From NCBI RefSeq assembly GCF_902167145.1, contig NC_050097.1, forward strand, positions 113,865,982 through 113,929,981: a stretch of DNA of 64,000 bases, in the 5' to 3' direction. This DNA is from Zea mays. Lineage: Eukaryota > Streptophyta > Magnoliopsida > Poales > Poaceae. Each line of letters opens with the position of its first letter. Position 1 is the first letter of the stretch. Below, piece after piece: positions 34,895 to 46,464 of this stretch. Made by a program: the position numbers and the translations under genes. The notes beneath the pieces are model-generated. The model did not search any database. It saw only the letters and a list, made by a program, of their open reading frames with translations, and was not told the DNA's origin.

Positions 34895-36107
34895 TAGGCT
34901 CACGGTACGGGACCAGGCTGAGCGGCTACATGGCTTCCAGACCCCCCCAGGAGACAAGCACCTATTCTTCAAAGCCGGACCTCCAGGTTGTTGGACGCAC
35001 AGGACTATAGTTTTAAATACTAGGACACCTGTCATGGAGTGGTGGAGTGTGCAGGATTTTGGGTACGGGACCAGGCTAACCGGCCACACAGGCTTCAGAC
35101 CACCCTATGGAACGGGTATCCGTTCTTTAGAACCGGCCCCCAGGCCTTCCCCTGTAAAGTAATAGATATTATCTTTTAATCAGTATTTAACACTTATCTG
35201 TGTGTTGCTCTATCTTGTTGTTAACTTCCCTTGGTACCTGGCCCCCCGCCTGGGGTGCAGGCTCGATGTGTCGAGGCTGGACACCAGCGTGTATAAAAGA
35301 GTTGTCAACGGCCTTCGGGAGACAGCCTCACCGAGACCTGGATCTGTATACAGCTTTAGCTAAAGAGCGTTAGTGATACACCTCATAGGGTTCTCCGTCT
35401 GACATTAGTCGCCCTTTGATACATGCTCGGGACCTGCAGGTTTTAGTCCGGGTGGCCAAGTTGCGTGTCCGGACCCCCTTGGGTCGCGGTTCTAGATACT
35501 AGGACACCTGTCGCAGGGTGGTGGAGCGTGCAGGCTCACGGTACGGGACCAGGCTGAGCGGCTGCACGGGCTCCAGACCACTCCAGGAGACTAATGTCCA
35601 TTCTCTAGCTCCGGTCCCGAGGTTGTCGGACCCGCAGGACTTATAACTCTAGATACTAAGTTCCCATCACGGGGGTGGTGGAGCATGTAGGCCCACGGAA
35701 CAGGACCTGGCTGAGCGGCTACACGGGCTCCGGACTACCCTATGGAACGGGGTCCCGTTTTCTAGAGCCGGCCCCAGGCTATCAGACCTCCCCACTTTCG
35801 TGTCAGGGGCCCTAGACTGCAAGCCTGGCTGTTCAATTCGGATGTCGCCATGTTAGACAGATGGAAACCGTACAGGTGGGTTAGCTGAAAGGTATTATCT
35901 GAAAGACTGCAAGGTGGGACCATGGAGCAGCAAGATGGAACTATCACAAGAGCACGACTAAGGGGGGTAGTTTCTTCTTCATAACTTGTCGTGCATGTGT
36001 GCAGACTAATAGTCCGGGTTCATGGGGGCAGACCCAACCGGGTTATCATACACGTATGCGTCATTTAGTTACAAAAAAGGAAACAGACTCGACCCCTTAG
36101 TCTTGCT
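34895..36107 (-). repeat. Element B non-coding block with about 160-bp tandem repeats
   Basis: Diverged copies of one unit recur at about 34895, 35050, 35430, 35525 and 35690. They are recognised by ACGG(T/A)ACGGGACCAGGCTGAGCGGCT, CTAGA-CCGG-CCC-AGG and ATACTAGGACACCTGTC plus GGTGGTGGAG. A further copy ends at 22119, where element C interrupted it. No ORF. Confidence 0.75.
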
Positions 36108-36370
36108 CTATGGATAGAACTTACAGAGATATTTGGCATCGGGGTAAGGTACTCCTCCAATCGTAGCTAGATGGTTGCCCCTGGGTCGGTGCACTCCCGT
36201 TACCTTGAAGGGTCCTTCCCAGCTGGGGGAGAGTTGCGGAGCACCTCTTGGTATGGGACTTGCCACAGAGCTAAGCCCCAACCCAGGGTTCCTATCTGCA
36301 TTTGACACGGGAGCCCTTGTCTCTGGCTGTGATCACTTCTGCATGTACCTGTCTGCAGCTCGGCCCCGTG
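36108..36370 (-). pseudogene. Element B integrase C-terminal remnant
   Basis: The minus-strand frame contains LSPSWEGPFKV, GVPYPDAKYLCKFYP and a stop: the last residues of a gypsy integrase/pol polyprotein. It lies about 100 bp after the end of gag, so roughly 4 kb of pol has been deleted between them. Confidence 0.8.
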
Positions 36371-36467
36371 GGGGATCCGGAAGGGCCTCCGGAGGAAGGC
36401 GTGCTTCAGCTTCGTAGACCGGGGGACACGGAGTTCCCCCGAGGTCCGTCTAGTTGTCTTCACCGGA

Positions 36468-37913
36468 TTAGGAGCCTCCGGCGAAGATATCCTTCAGGTC
36501 CCCCTCGAGCGATTGATACCCGAGGTCCTGTTCAGCCGCGGCCACCTCGCCGTCATCCACCTTTTCCTTGCCGGGCCGGCGGCGAGGCGGGGAGCCGTCT
36601 TTGGAGGACTGCTCGCGCCGCTCGCTGACGCGTTTTGCGAGGTCAATGATCTCGCAACACTCCACGGCGCTGTGGCGACCATGCGGGTGCACAGGGCATG
36701 AACCGCTGCTACCCTTCTGCGGTCGCGGGCGTTTGTTGCGGTCGCCCTGGCCTCCGGTCGCTGCCGCGACCACCAGAGCGGTGGACCGCGGTTTCTGGTA
36801 GTCGCAGTCCTTCTTCTTTTTCTTCTTTCCGTCCTGGAGGACGGCCCCCGAGCCACCCGACTGGGCAGCTCCAATTTGTGGGGCCGAGTGCCATGCACGG
36901 CCCTCGGCGGCTCTGGCGCACTTGTCGGCCAGAGCAAAGAGCGTGGGACAGTTTCCACGTCATGTGTGGCCAACTTCTCCAACATTTTTTCATCACGTAC
37001 TCCGTATCAGAAGGTTGTGATGATAGAAGCATCAGAAATACGAGGTATCGTACCTCGTACCTTGGTGAAACGGGAGATGAACTTCCAAAGGATTTCCTCG
37101 GGCTCCTGCCTCACTGCATGGAGGTGGGCCTCCACACCGTGCTGCTGGTAAGCACTTGCGAAGTTCGCCATGAACCACGCACAAAATTCTTCCCAGGAGT
37201 AGACTGATCCCGGGGTGAGGTTCATGAGCCAGGTCTGGGCAGGTCCAAACAAGGCCACATGAAAGTATGTTGCCATCACAGTGGTGTTTCCACCTGCTGT
37301 CGTGATGGCGGTAACGTACACCTGAAGGAACTCTGACGGGTTTGATGTTCCGTCGTATTTTTCCAGCAGGTGCGGCCGGAACTTGGGTGTCTGCGGTGCT
37401 ACCGCAGCGAAGTCCTGATCGAGGTCGCGACCATCAATGTCTTGGCGGCGCTCGCGCGCCCTTTCCAAGGAGACCCGGGCGTCTTCTCCCGTACACCTAC
37501 GGTTGAGCTCCGCCCAGAGGTCGTCGGTCTGTGCACCCCTTACGGAGGGTGAGCGCACAGACGTCGTTGCCTCGCGTTGGCGTCGAGATGACCAAGGCCT
37601 CGACCTGGTCGAAGTAGAATGCGCCATGCCGAGCAGCCGGTTGACGTCGTTGCGCCACCGCTTCATGGCCCCCGGTGATGCCGTGGAGCTAGGGGTGGCG
37701 TAGCAACACTCTGGCCGCAGATAGCGCCGTAGGCGCTGCCCTCGACGGAGTCTGGGACGCCTGCGCTGGCGTGTGCTGCTGCACGACGTGTATAGCAGCA
37801 GTCCCAGAGTCAGGGCAGTCGGGCACTCGTGGCGCAGAGGATGCAACCTCTTGCTCCATCACGAAATCCTCCGAAGTTTCGGTGCGGTGCTCGATGATTC
37901 GCACCATCATGCT
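36468..37913 (-). pseudogene. Element B gag
   Basis: The product begins at about 37913 with an acidic N-terminus (MVRIIEHRTETSEDF), shifts frame around 37700-37760, and continues in 37007-37846 with the gag core (PKFRPHLLEKYDGTSNPSEFLQ, then SWEEFCAWFMANF). A TGA at 37007 interrupts ITTF-stop-YGVRDEKM. A second shift near 36950 leads to a Lys-rich stretch and a CPVHPHGRHSAVECC motif, ending at 36468 (KDIFAGGS). The order of segments matches large grass gypsy gags that bind RNA and form particles. It could not be translated as one protein. Confidence 0.82.
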
Positions 37914-37952
37914 GAGCGAGAAAACAAGCAAAAACTCGAAGCCTAGGCCCCT

Positions 37953-37967
37953 ACCTGGCGCGCCAAA
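37953..37967 (-). promoter_or_regulatory. Primer-binding site of element B
   Basis: On the minus strand TTTGGCGCGCCAGGT follows the LTR directly, the usual primer site of this class of grass gypsy elements. Confidence 0.8.
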
Positions 37968-38655
37968 TGTCGGGGAGGAAATCTCCCTGGCCGGGTGGTG
38001 GATTGCACCCGCCCTAAATCCTAAAGAGAGGAGGGGCCTAAGCGTTTTGCTTGCTACGAGGCTGGTGGATCAACGCACGAGAGCACACGAGGGTTTAGAG
38101 TGGTTCGGGCCGCCGGAGCGTAATACCCTACTCCACTGTGTGATGTATTGCTTGGGAGCTTGTATGAACTTATGAGTGTCTGCCTAAAGCTAGGTCTGAG
38201 AGCCTCCTTCGTAACGTCGTATGCCTCCCCTTTTATAGCTGAAAGGGGGGCATGCACAAAAGGACTGGGCCCTGACATTTGGGCCAAGGGACATAAAGAA
38301 TATAGTGCTTGGATCCTCTAATGTATGTTGCCGAGGCAATCTTCTTGTGCCCTGGCGCTAGAGGTCTGCGTATCCTTGGCGTGCAGGGGAAGCTTCTTGC
38401 GGAAGGGAAGATGAGTATAGCGCGCCGCTCGGCACGGGCGCACTGTTTGCCAGCAGACCCAGCAGGCGCGCCGCCTGCTAGATGACCTTGACGCCGTCTA
38501 CCAGCGGATGGGACGGGACGCATTAAATGCTGAGTGGGCACGTCGCCCGTCAGCGTAGTGGTAGGCGGCGCGTCTTTTCCTCAATTAATGCAGGGGCTGC
38601 ACGACTTCTCGTCAGGTTCGGCCCGGTAGCTTATGTCATGGGCCACAAGCAGCGG
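37968..38655 (-). repeat. 5' LTR of element B, first piece
   Basis: Matches 19036-19728. Cut at 38655 by element D (TSD agcgg, 38651-38655); the rest is at 62470-62802. Confidence 0.92.
38229..38237 (-). promoter_or_regulatory. TATA box in the 5' LTR of element B
   Basis: TATAAAAGG on the minus strand, about 260 bp before the LTR end. Confidence 0.55.
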
Positions 38656-40335
38656 TGAAAGTAGCCTAGAGGGGGGGGGGTGAATAGGCTAAACTGAAAA
38701 TTTTCACAACAAACTTCGAAAGATTGTTAAATACACAGTTCGACTGGTGCAGGCCGGTTCAACAGCTACGTGCGCAAGTTGAACCACTCCGAACCAATCC
38801 AACTGTTTTATAAACTTTAGACTAAAATCTACTCGAAAAAGTATTTCGCGAGTTCTTGTGAGAAGTAAGATATAACTAAGTTAGAATGAAAAGATGAACA
38901 TGTAAAGGCTATTTCACTTTTAGATAAACTCTATGGAAAAAATTTTATGTCAATCTTGCGAGTAAAAATATTTTAAGTTAAGGACAAGCAAGAACACAAG
39001 ACACAAGATTTAATCCGAGGTTCAGCCACACCGCAAAGGTTTCCTACTCCCGTTGAGGAGCCCACAAAGGGCCGGGTCTTTTTCAACCCTAATCCTCCAA
39101 AAGCCGACCACAAAGGTCAAGGCAATCTCTTCTTATCTCAGCTCAAAGAGCGGGTGATACAAACTTCTTGGGGTCGTCCACAAATTTGGAGACTCCCAAG
39201 CAACCTCAAAAGATCTTGAAACCTAGGGTTTCAAGAACACCAAGAAAGCACAAGAGGGGTTTGCACAAGCTCAAGTCTTTGTAAAAAGAGATGGGAGAGG
39301 AAAACCAAATCGTGAGCACAAGCACAAACCTCACACCCAAGAGCTCCTCCAACAAGGTTGAATCTTGAGGAAGATTTAAGTGTGAGAGAGATGGAGAGAT
39401 GAGTGCTTTATCTCAAGTTAGGTGAGCAATAAATGAGTGAGTGTCCAGCCGCATTGAAGAAGGGAGAGAGAAGGTTCTATTTATAGTCACGGCTCAAAAA
39501 CTAGCCGTTTGACCAGAAACCTCGCAGAAAACCGGTTGAGCTACCCCCTAGGGCGGTTGAATCGCCCCCTGTCAGGTCAGCAGACTGTCTGCCAGTCTGA
39601 CTGCCAGACTGACTGCCAGACTGACCTGCAGGCGGGTCAGACAGGTCAGGACCGGTTGAACCGCCCCCTGACACCCCTGGTGACCTGACTGCCAGTCTGA
39701 CTGGCAGACTGCAGATCAGAAGTCAGAGGGTCAGTGACCAGTTGAGCTGCCCCCCAGGACCAGTTCAGCTGGTCTAGACCAGAGAGTTTTGGAGAGAAAA
39801 CCCCAGCTCAGCTGCCCGGGGGCAAGTTCAGCTGGGTATGGTCAAAGAGGTCCACAGCTGAAGTTGAAGTTCAGCTGGAGTTGAAAGTTCAACTCAGCTG
39901 AAGTCCAGCTCAGCTGAAAAGCTCAGCTGCAGCTGAAGAAGCTCATCACAACTAAAGTTAAGTTCAGCTGGAAAGCTCAGCTGCAGTTGAAGAAGTTCAG
40001 CTGCTTTTTAGCAAGAACACTCTAGGTTTCTCAACCCTAACCATGCTCAACCAAATAATGTTAGAGTGATTTTTGGTTTTCAAAAATAGCTTTTGAATTT
40101 TGGGACTTGAGCTATAGCAAACACCTATACCTGTGCGGAAAAGAATAAGGAAGAATTACATCATGCAACACAAGATTTTACATGAATTTTTATACGTCCG
40201 TTGCATGAAGTCCTTGGTGCTTCCTTAAGTTCCTGTTTCTTTCTAATCATACACTGAGAACAAAAACTGTTAGTACCCTTATTTGTTTTGTCATTAAATC
40301 ACCAAAACCCTCACTTGGGGTTGATTGCACTTACA
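38656..40335 (-). repeat. 3' LTR of element D
   Basis: 1680 bp, TGAAAGTAGCC to GCACTTACA on the plus strand. It contains CCGGTTGAACCGCCCC repeats, a GTCTGACTGCCAGACTGACTG block (39580-39720) and dense CAGCTGAAG motifs (39795-40010). A TATAAATA box (minus) is at 39478-39485. Confidence 0.92.
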
Positions 40336-40350
40336 ATCTCCCCCTTTTTG
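40336..40350 (-). promoter_or_regulatory. Polypurine tract of element D
   Basis: CCAAAAAGGGGGAGAT on the minus strand, next to the 3' LTR. A second G-rich tract of the same type lies near 40820. Confidence 0.85.
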
Positions 40351-40876
40351 GTGATTGATGCCAAAACAATTAAGGTCAAAAAGATAAACATTTGCAATAG
40401 AAAATTTCTTTTGAATGATTGTATGTAGATGGCTCCCCCTAAATGTGTGCACGATTGTGAACCCAATGTTTTGACATAATATGTCATGTGAGCAACACAT
40501 TTAGAGATAGTGACAAAAACCATACTGAATACAACCATCCGAGGGGTGCAAGAGTGTCATAATAGGAGTTGTGATGCATATGACTATCTTAAAATACACA
40601 TCATTTTTACTTCATAGCAAAGCAATCATTACACACTGATGGGACAAAAGATGATGACCAGAAGACCATCATATCACTTTGAATAATAACCCAGCAGTTT
40701 TATTTCATACAATGATAAGAGGATACAAGCCACAACAGTGGCCAAAACAACAAAAATTAATCCAAAAGAAATACATAACCGAAAGAGCCACAAATAGAAT
40801 GACTAGAAATTTTGGATTTTCTCCCCCTTTTTGGCAACAAGTACCAAAAACGAAGAGAGAGACATGGATACATGAA

Positions 40877-42844
40877 TCAATATCCTCTAGGAGGAGGATA
40901 GGACGGAGGATATGATGGAGGGTATGAAGTGTAGTCAGGGAAGAAGGTCCTCATCACGTCCTCCTCAAATGTGGAGTCCCTAGGTGGCTCATCAGCCGCA
41001 GAAAAAACAGATGCCGAAGATGTACGATGATCAGGAGGAGGTGGAGGGTGGTGATGGTAACCAGAGCCAGATGGCCTAGGGTCACCAGGAATGGGTCCCG
41101 GGCCCGGGTAGGGAGGCAGAAGGTGAGAGGATGATTGACCCGGATCCCCATGGTAGGGAGGCGGGGCAAACTGCTCGCGATCATCAACGTAGGCTTCTTC
41201 TTCTTCTTCGTCGTTTGCTGACATAAATGGCACCCCGTAGGCCTGCTGGTGCCACTCATTGATCTCCGGGGGAGGAGGATGGAGAGGAACGTCAGGCGAG
41301 CGAGGGGCAAAGGGCATACCCATAGTGGAAGCTTGACGACGAAGATTGTCGTCAGTCTCCCGCTGACGCCTTGCCACCTCATGTACATCAGCAGAAATGT
41401 TGCGACACATAGAGAAAAACACCGCAAACCCATGGACCAAGCGAGCACCCATCCCTCGGCCACGACCTCGACCACGACCACGTGGCATGGGAGATCCACG
41501 GCCAGGAGAGGGACGCGAGGCAGCGGCGGGGCGAGAGGAAGATGGATGATGGGGAGGCTGGGGAGGTGGCTCAGCGGAGGAGGCAGGGCCTCCAGACACT
41601 GAGGGAGCCCGCTTCGTACGAGCAGCTGGGTTGGAGGAATCAACCCAGTAGGGTATGTAGCAGGAGTGTTTGACTGGTTTTTCGAAGTGAGTCTGGGTGA
41701 CCACTTCGATCATCTTCATGATAAAGGGTGCATGAAGACACCCTCTGAGAGGAGACCAGGAAGCACGGATGATCTCTTCCCAGATCATGTCAAACACATT
41801 GATGCGGGCAAGACTGTTGGGAGCAAGGAGGAGAAGGAAGACTCGACTCTCCCCAAGGACGTTCATTTGATTCCCGCCCTTCGGGAGAACGGTCATCCTG
41901 GACAAAGAATTAAGGTACCTGTAGTACCTATGCATGTTGACGGTCGTCCAGAACTCCCGATCATTAGAGACATGAATAAATTCAGTCTCTTCTCGCATGG
42001 GCAGCCTAATGTCATGCACTCGCATGTTGCTGCCCTGAATATCTGCATCGGAGAAGCCCAAAATATGGGAAAAACGACGATAACTAACTTTGTGCCAGTT
42101 GCCCTGGATGAAGAAATACATGACTGGGTAATCATACCCATCGGCTTCCTCATCTACTTTCTTGATCCAGAGGGTGGCATAAAATTGAGCTACCACCTCG
42201 TCGTTCCAGGGGTATTCCATGGTCATAATGTTTCTTAACCCCTTTCTCTCTAAGTTTTGGAGAGCGGATGTCATGTCAGCATCTCCCATGTTCTCACACC
42301 CCTCCCAGTCTATAAACCTATGCCTGACGACTAGGTGTTTCTTGGATAAAATGACAGAATTGTAGAAATCAGCCTGGAAAAGATTCCAGAACCGAGGGTC
42401 CTGGACACCAGGATGACGAGGAGTGAGAGTAGGATTGGTGAACCTCAGGCGCTGAAGGGTGTCAACTCCCTTCAGAGAGAAGTCGACAGGAGGTTCATGT
42501 GGACCGCGGGTGACGTTCGCCGGATGCATGTGCAGACCGGTGACGTAGAGGGCATCTGGCGTCGGAAGGTCGATGAAGTCGTCAAAAGCCCCATCCTCCT
42601 CCTGGCAGGGAGCATACCCAGAGGAGGACGTGCTACGACGAGGTCGAGTGGCGCCAACCTTATGGCGTCTCCCGCGAGTCAGCTGTGAGGGCATGGAAGA
42701 ACCCTCTTCATCCATCCTACCAGAGCCGCGTCCTCTCTTAGAGAGGGAGCGACGAGGCGGAGGAGAGGGGGCGAGAGATTCCTCCTTAATCTCGTCCGAG
42801 TCGCTGCTAAACTCAATCACGGAAGGATTGCGACGATGCACCAT
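40877..42844 (-). CDS. Element D ORF in envelope position (655 aa)
   Basis: An uninterrupted frame (ATG 42842-42844, TGA 40877-40879) on the pol strand, between the end of pol and the 3' LTR, where some Sireviruses carry an env-like gene. Residues 1-110 are Ser/Arg-rich and probably disordered. Residues 150-400 form the conserved-looking domain (FWNLFQADFYNSVIL, FIDWEGCENMGD, EYPWNDEVVAQFYATLWI, WHKVSYRRFSHILGF), similar in wording to the 'putative plant transposon protein' domain found across grass genomes. Residues 420-465 are Pro/Ser-rich with an RGRGRGRG tract; 470-505 are helical; the tail is Pro/Tyr-rich with YPPSYPPSYPP. I see no signal peptide or clear membrane segment, so a true envelope protein is unlikely. 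Function unknown. Confidence 0.78.
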   Translation of the reverse strand: MVHRRNPSVIEFSSDSDEIKEESLAPSPPPRRSLSKRGRGSGRMDEEGSSMPSQLTRGRRHKVGATRPRRSTSSSGYAPCQEEDGAFDDFIDLPTPDALYVTGLHMHPANVTRGPHEPPVDFSLKGVDTLQRLRFTNPTLTPRHPGVQDPRFWNLFQADFYNSVILSKKHLVVRHRFIDWEGCENMGDADMTSALQNLERKGLRNIMTMEYPWNDEVVAQFYATLWIKKVDEEADGYDYPVMYFFIQGNWHKVSYRRFSHILGFSDADIQGSNMRVHDIRLPMREETEFIHVSNDREFWTTVNMHRYYRYLNSLSRMTVLPKGGNQMNVLGESRVFLLLLAPNSLARINVFDMIWEEIIRASWSPLRGCLHAPFIMKMIEVVTQTHFEKPVKHSCYIPYWVDSSNPAARTKRAPSVSGGPASSAEPPPQPPHHPSSSRPAAASRPSPGRGSPMPRGRGRGRGRGMGARLVHGFAVFFSMCRNISADVHEVARRQRETDDNLRRQASTMGMPFAPRSPDVPLHPPPPEINEWHQQAYGVPFMSANDEEEEEAYVDDREQFAPPPYHGDPGQSSSHLLPPYPGPGPIPGDPRPSGSGYHHHPPPPPDHRTSSASVFSAADEPPRDSTFEEDVMRTFFPDYTSYPPSYPPSYPPPRGY

Positions 42845-43888
42845 GATTAGAGAGGTTTTGGAACTGTGAACCGGTTGAGGTGAGTGAGAGAGAAGGCTCT
42901 AAACGTTGCAAAGAGACTAAGGCGAGAATGGTTGGAGTGAGGGAAGAGAAGGGGAGTGACAAATATATATAGGCAGTTGAGCTGGTCCTTAGGACCGGTT
43001 CAACCGCCCCCATGGGCCGGTTCAACCGCTTCTGACCAGTGCGGTCAGAGAGCCAGAAACGTCAGAGGGAAAATGCCAAAAAATTTAAATTTCTGAGGCG
43101 ACTGCGCAGTAAAAAGCAGATTCTTCAAACAGTAAAAGCTGAAAAAGTACTGCACAGAATTCCGAAAAGGTGTACTGCAAAGATTCCATGCGCTAAAAAA
43201 ATCAAAAAGAGCCGCGCAGATGAGACCGGACGAACAATAAAAAAAATTTCTGCGCCGCCTGACACTTCTGCGCGGAAGCGACCGGACAGCCAAAAAAAAA
43301 CTGCACGGGCTGACTGCTGCGCGGATGTGACCGGACAGCAAAAGAAAATTTTGCTGCGCGGACTGACACAGCTATGCGGATGCGACCGGTCAGCCCAAAA
43401 ACGCGCGCCCTGACACTACTGCTCGGCTGTGACCGGACAGCCAAAAAAAAATCTGCGCGCCCTGACACTGCAGCGCGGCTGTGACCGGACGACCCAAAAA
43501 AAGATTCTGCATGGCCTGACGCTGCTGCGCGGCTGAAAAAGATACTGCGCGACTGAAAAAAGCTGCAGCGGACAGACCTGCGCGGACAGGCCTGCGCTGA
43601 CTGGTCAGAGACCGGTTCAACCGGTTTTGGCCAGGATGGTCCTGGTAAAATCTGGTTAAAAACAACTGAGCTGAAGTTCAGCTTCGAAGTTCAGCTGGCC
43701 TCCTCCAGCTGAACTAGAAAGTTCAGCTGGCCAAGCCAGTTGAGCTTCAAGTGAAAAGTTTTTTAAAAAATCTTAGCACTAAAATTCATTCGAGTTTTAA
43801 CCTTTTCACCAAGTTTTGAAAGATCATCACAAAGCTTTTAAAAACTATCAATCAAAAATAGTGAATCAAACAATCTGTGTGTCCGTTT
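42845..43888 (-). repeat. Element D spacer with about 50-bp degenerate repeats
   Basis: Between pol and the 655-codon ORF, six or more copies of a unit containing GACCGG(A/T)CAGCC, an A-tract and CTGCGCG(G/C)CCTGACAC recur at 43224, 43280, 43329, 43384, 43431 and 43483. LTR-like GGTTCAACCG and CAGCTGAA motifs flank the array. No ORF. Confidence 0.7.
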
Positions 43889-45946
43889 TCAAGTTAAGTT
43901 ACGAGAATCCAAGATATTTAATTGACTCCTAAGAAAGCAAAATCTAGTCTCATCGAGGGGTTTTGTGAAGATATCGGCTAGTTGATTTTCTGTGTTTACA
44001 TGACATAATTCGATATCTCCTTTTGCTTCGTGGTCCCTTAGAAAATGGTGTCTTATATCTATGTGTTTGGTTCTAGAATGTTGCACAGGATTGTTGGCTA
44101 GTTTAATGGCGCTCTCATTGTCACAAAGTAGTGGGATTCTTTTAAACTCACAGCCAAAATCTCTCAAAGTTTGCTTCATCCATAGCAACTGAGCACAACA
44201 AGCGCCAGCAGCTATGTATTCAGCCTCGGCAGTGGAAAGTGCAACACAGTTTTGCTTCTTAGAGCTCCAAGACACCAGGGACCGCCCAAGGAATTGGCAA
44301 GTCCCCGAGGTGCTTTTTCGATCTACTTTACAACCGGCATAGTCTGAATCAGAATAGCCAAATAAATCAAAAAAGGAGCCCTTAGGATACCAGAGACCTA
44401 GATTTTGGGTGTGAACTAGATATCTCAAAATTCTCTTAACGGCCACTAAGTGACACTCTTTTGGGTTACCTTGAAAACGGGCACACATGCACACACTAAG
44501 CATGATATCTGGCCTAGATGCACACAAATATAGTAGAGATCCTATCATTGATCTATAAAGTTTTTGATCTACAGATTTACCTTCTTCAGTTAAGTCGAGA
44601 TGACCACTAGAAGCCATTGGTGTCTTGGCGTGCTTTGCCTTTTCCATGCCAAACTTTTTGAGCATGTCTTGTGTGTACTTGGTTTGGCACAGAAAGGTTC
44701 CTTCATTAAGTTGTTTAACTTGAAAACCCAGGAAGTACTTGAGCTCACCCATCATGGACATCTCAAACCTATTTGTCATAACCCTACTAAATTCCTCACA
44801 AAAAGTTTCATCAGTACTGCCAAATATAATGTCGTCGACATATATTTGACAAACAAATAATTGATTGTCAACTTTGCGAGTGAATAAAGTAGAGTCTACT
44901 TTTCCTATTTCAAAACCATTTTTAAGCAAGAAATCTTTAAGACAATCATACCAAGCTCTAGGGGCTTGTTTAAGCCCGTAGAGTGCCTTGTGAAGTAGGT
45001 AAACATGATTTGGCTTCTTTGGATCTTCAAAGCCCGGTGGTTACTCCACATAGACCCTCTCTTGTAATGGTCCATTTAGAAATGCGCTCTTGACATCCAT
45101 TTGATATAGCTTGAAATCATGGTTAGTAGCATAGGCAATTAATATTCTAATTGACTCTAACCTTGCTACCGGTGCATATGTTTCACCAAAATCAAGTCCT
45201 TCCACCTGAGTGTAGCCTTGGGCAACCAACCGTGCTTTGTTTCTTGTAACCATGCCATGTTCATCTTGTTTGTTCCTAAAGACCCATTTTGTCCCAATCA
45301 CATTTTGTTTGGGTCTTTGGACTAAGGACCAAACTTCATTCCGGGAGAAGTTGTTCAACTCCTCTTGCATGGCGATTATCCAATCCGGATCACCCAATGC
45401 TTCTTCAACCTTAAGTGTCTCAAGAGAGGAAACAAACGAGTAAAATTCACAAAAATTAGCTAAACGAGATCGAGTTGTTACCCCTCTCCTGATGCTACCC
45501 AGGATGTTGTCCACCGGATGGTCCCTTTGAATGGTATGATGGACTCTAGGATGAGGCACTGATGGTTGTCTTTGTATTTGCTCCTCCTCATCATTTACTT
45601 GATCAAGAGGTACTTCACCATTAACACTTTCGTGTTCATCTTCTACCACAGTTGTCATCCTTTGGAATTGATGATTTTCCTCAAGACTTGGATGACTTGA
45701 GGTTGATGGGTTTGCTTGGGTGGAGGATTTGTCACCCACCACCTTTGCACCCACATCAACAACCTCATTGGTCATCCACAAAGTTCCTTCCTCATCATCC
45801 TTTTCTTGAGGTCTCACTTCACCTATTGCAAGTTTATTTATGGCCTCATAAGGTAGTTCTTCATTTCCTGCAGTGCCATTAGAAACATGCCCTTGCGAGC
45901 CATTAGACTCATCCAACATGGTTCTAGCTGCTTCAATTAAAGTTCG
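43889..45946 (-). pseudogene. Element D pol, second part: integrase stub, RT and RNase H
   Basis: The frame continues the integrase directly across the element E junction (NRT, then [11 protein letters not shown]). It then skips the rest of integrase and enters the linker (SNGSQGH). RT follows: [37 protein letters not shown], then an in-frame TAA at 45041-45043, then PPGFEDPKKPNHVYLL and the catalytic QIYVDDIIFGS. RNase H contains WSSKKQNCVALSTAEAEY and ends with LADIFTKPLD. It stops at 43889. Apart from the TAA, the RT/RNase H frame is intact. The integrase deletion would abolish integration. Confidence 0.92.
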
Positions 45947-46424
45947 TGTTGGGGCGAAGGCGAAGACGCCACCCTTCGCTCGATGCCTTCGCCATCCTCG
46001 CTGCACCAACGGAGACAAGGCAACGGGCAGAATTACCCTTCATCCCATACGTCATCGGACGAAGACCCGTAACGAGGTCATCTCATCTCGCGACCTCGTT
46101 CGGCATTGAGGCCCACGTGTGATCCGTCCCGTTGTAACGGGCCCTGCGTGGCCGCGGCGCGTTACGGGCCTGATTTGTAAGGGCCTCCCTGTAATTACGG
46201 TCTGTAACCCCGCTTTATGGGAATATTCCGGAGATAACCTAGGTGTCTGAGGGCACATGCGTCCTTAACACAGGACGCTGGGCACTCAGATACCTATAAA
46301 TACCCCCGCACAGTGCCCTTGAGAGGCCAGATTAACAGAGCTATTGCCATCTCGTGCGAAAACCCTGTTTACGTTACTTCACGCCCCCGTTGGATCAACT
46401 TGCTCCGGAGAGCAAGTTCCAACA
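45947..46424 (+). repeat. 5' LTR of element E
   Basis: 478 bp, TGTTGGGGCGAAGG to AGTTCCAACA, with TATAAATA at 46294-46301. Confidence 0.94.
46294..46301 (+). promoter_or_regulatory. LTR TATA box of element E
   Basis: TATAAATA in the 5' LTR, 125 bp before its end; the same box lies at about 57178 in the 3' LTR. Confidence 0.7.
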
Positions 46425-46440
46425 TTTGGCGCCCACCGTT
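46425..46440 (+). promoter_or_regulatory. Primer-binding site of element E
   Basis: TTTGGCGCCCACCGTT directly follows the LTR, typical for Tat-type grass elements. Confidence 0.85.
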
Positions 46441-46464
46441 CGTGCTACGAAAAAACCACCCGCG

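Noticed and set aside
40877..42844. Calling the 655-codon ORF a viral-type envelope gene
   Set aside because: Position fits, but there is no signal peptide, no convincing transmembrane helix and no fusion-peptide-like segment; described only as an ORF in envelope position.
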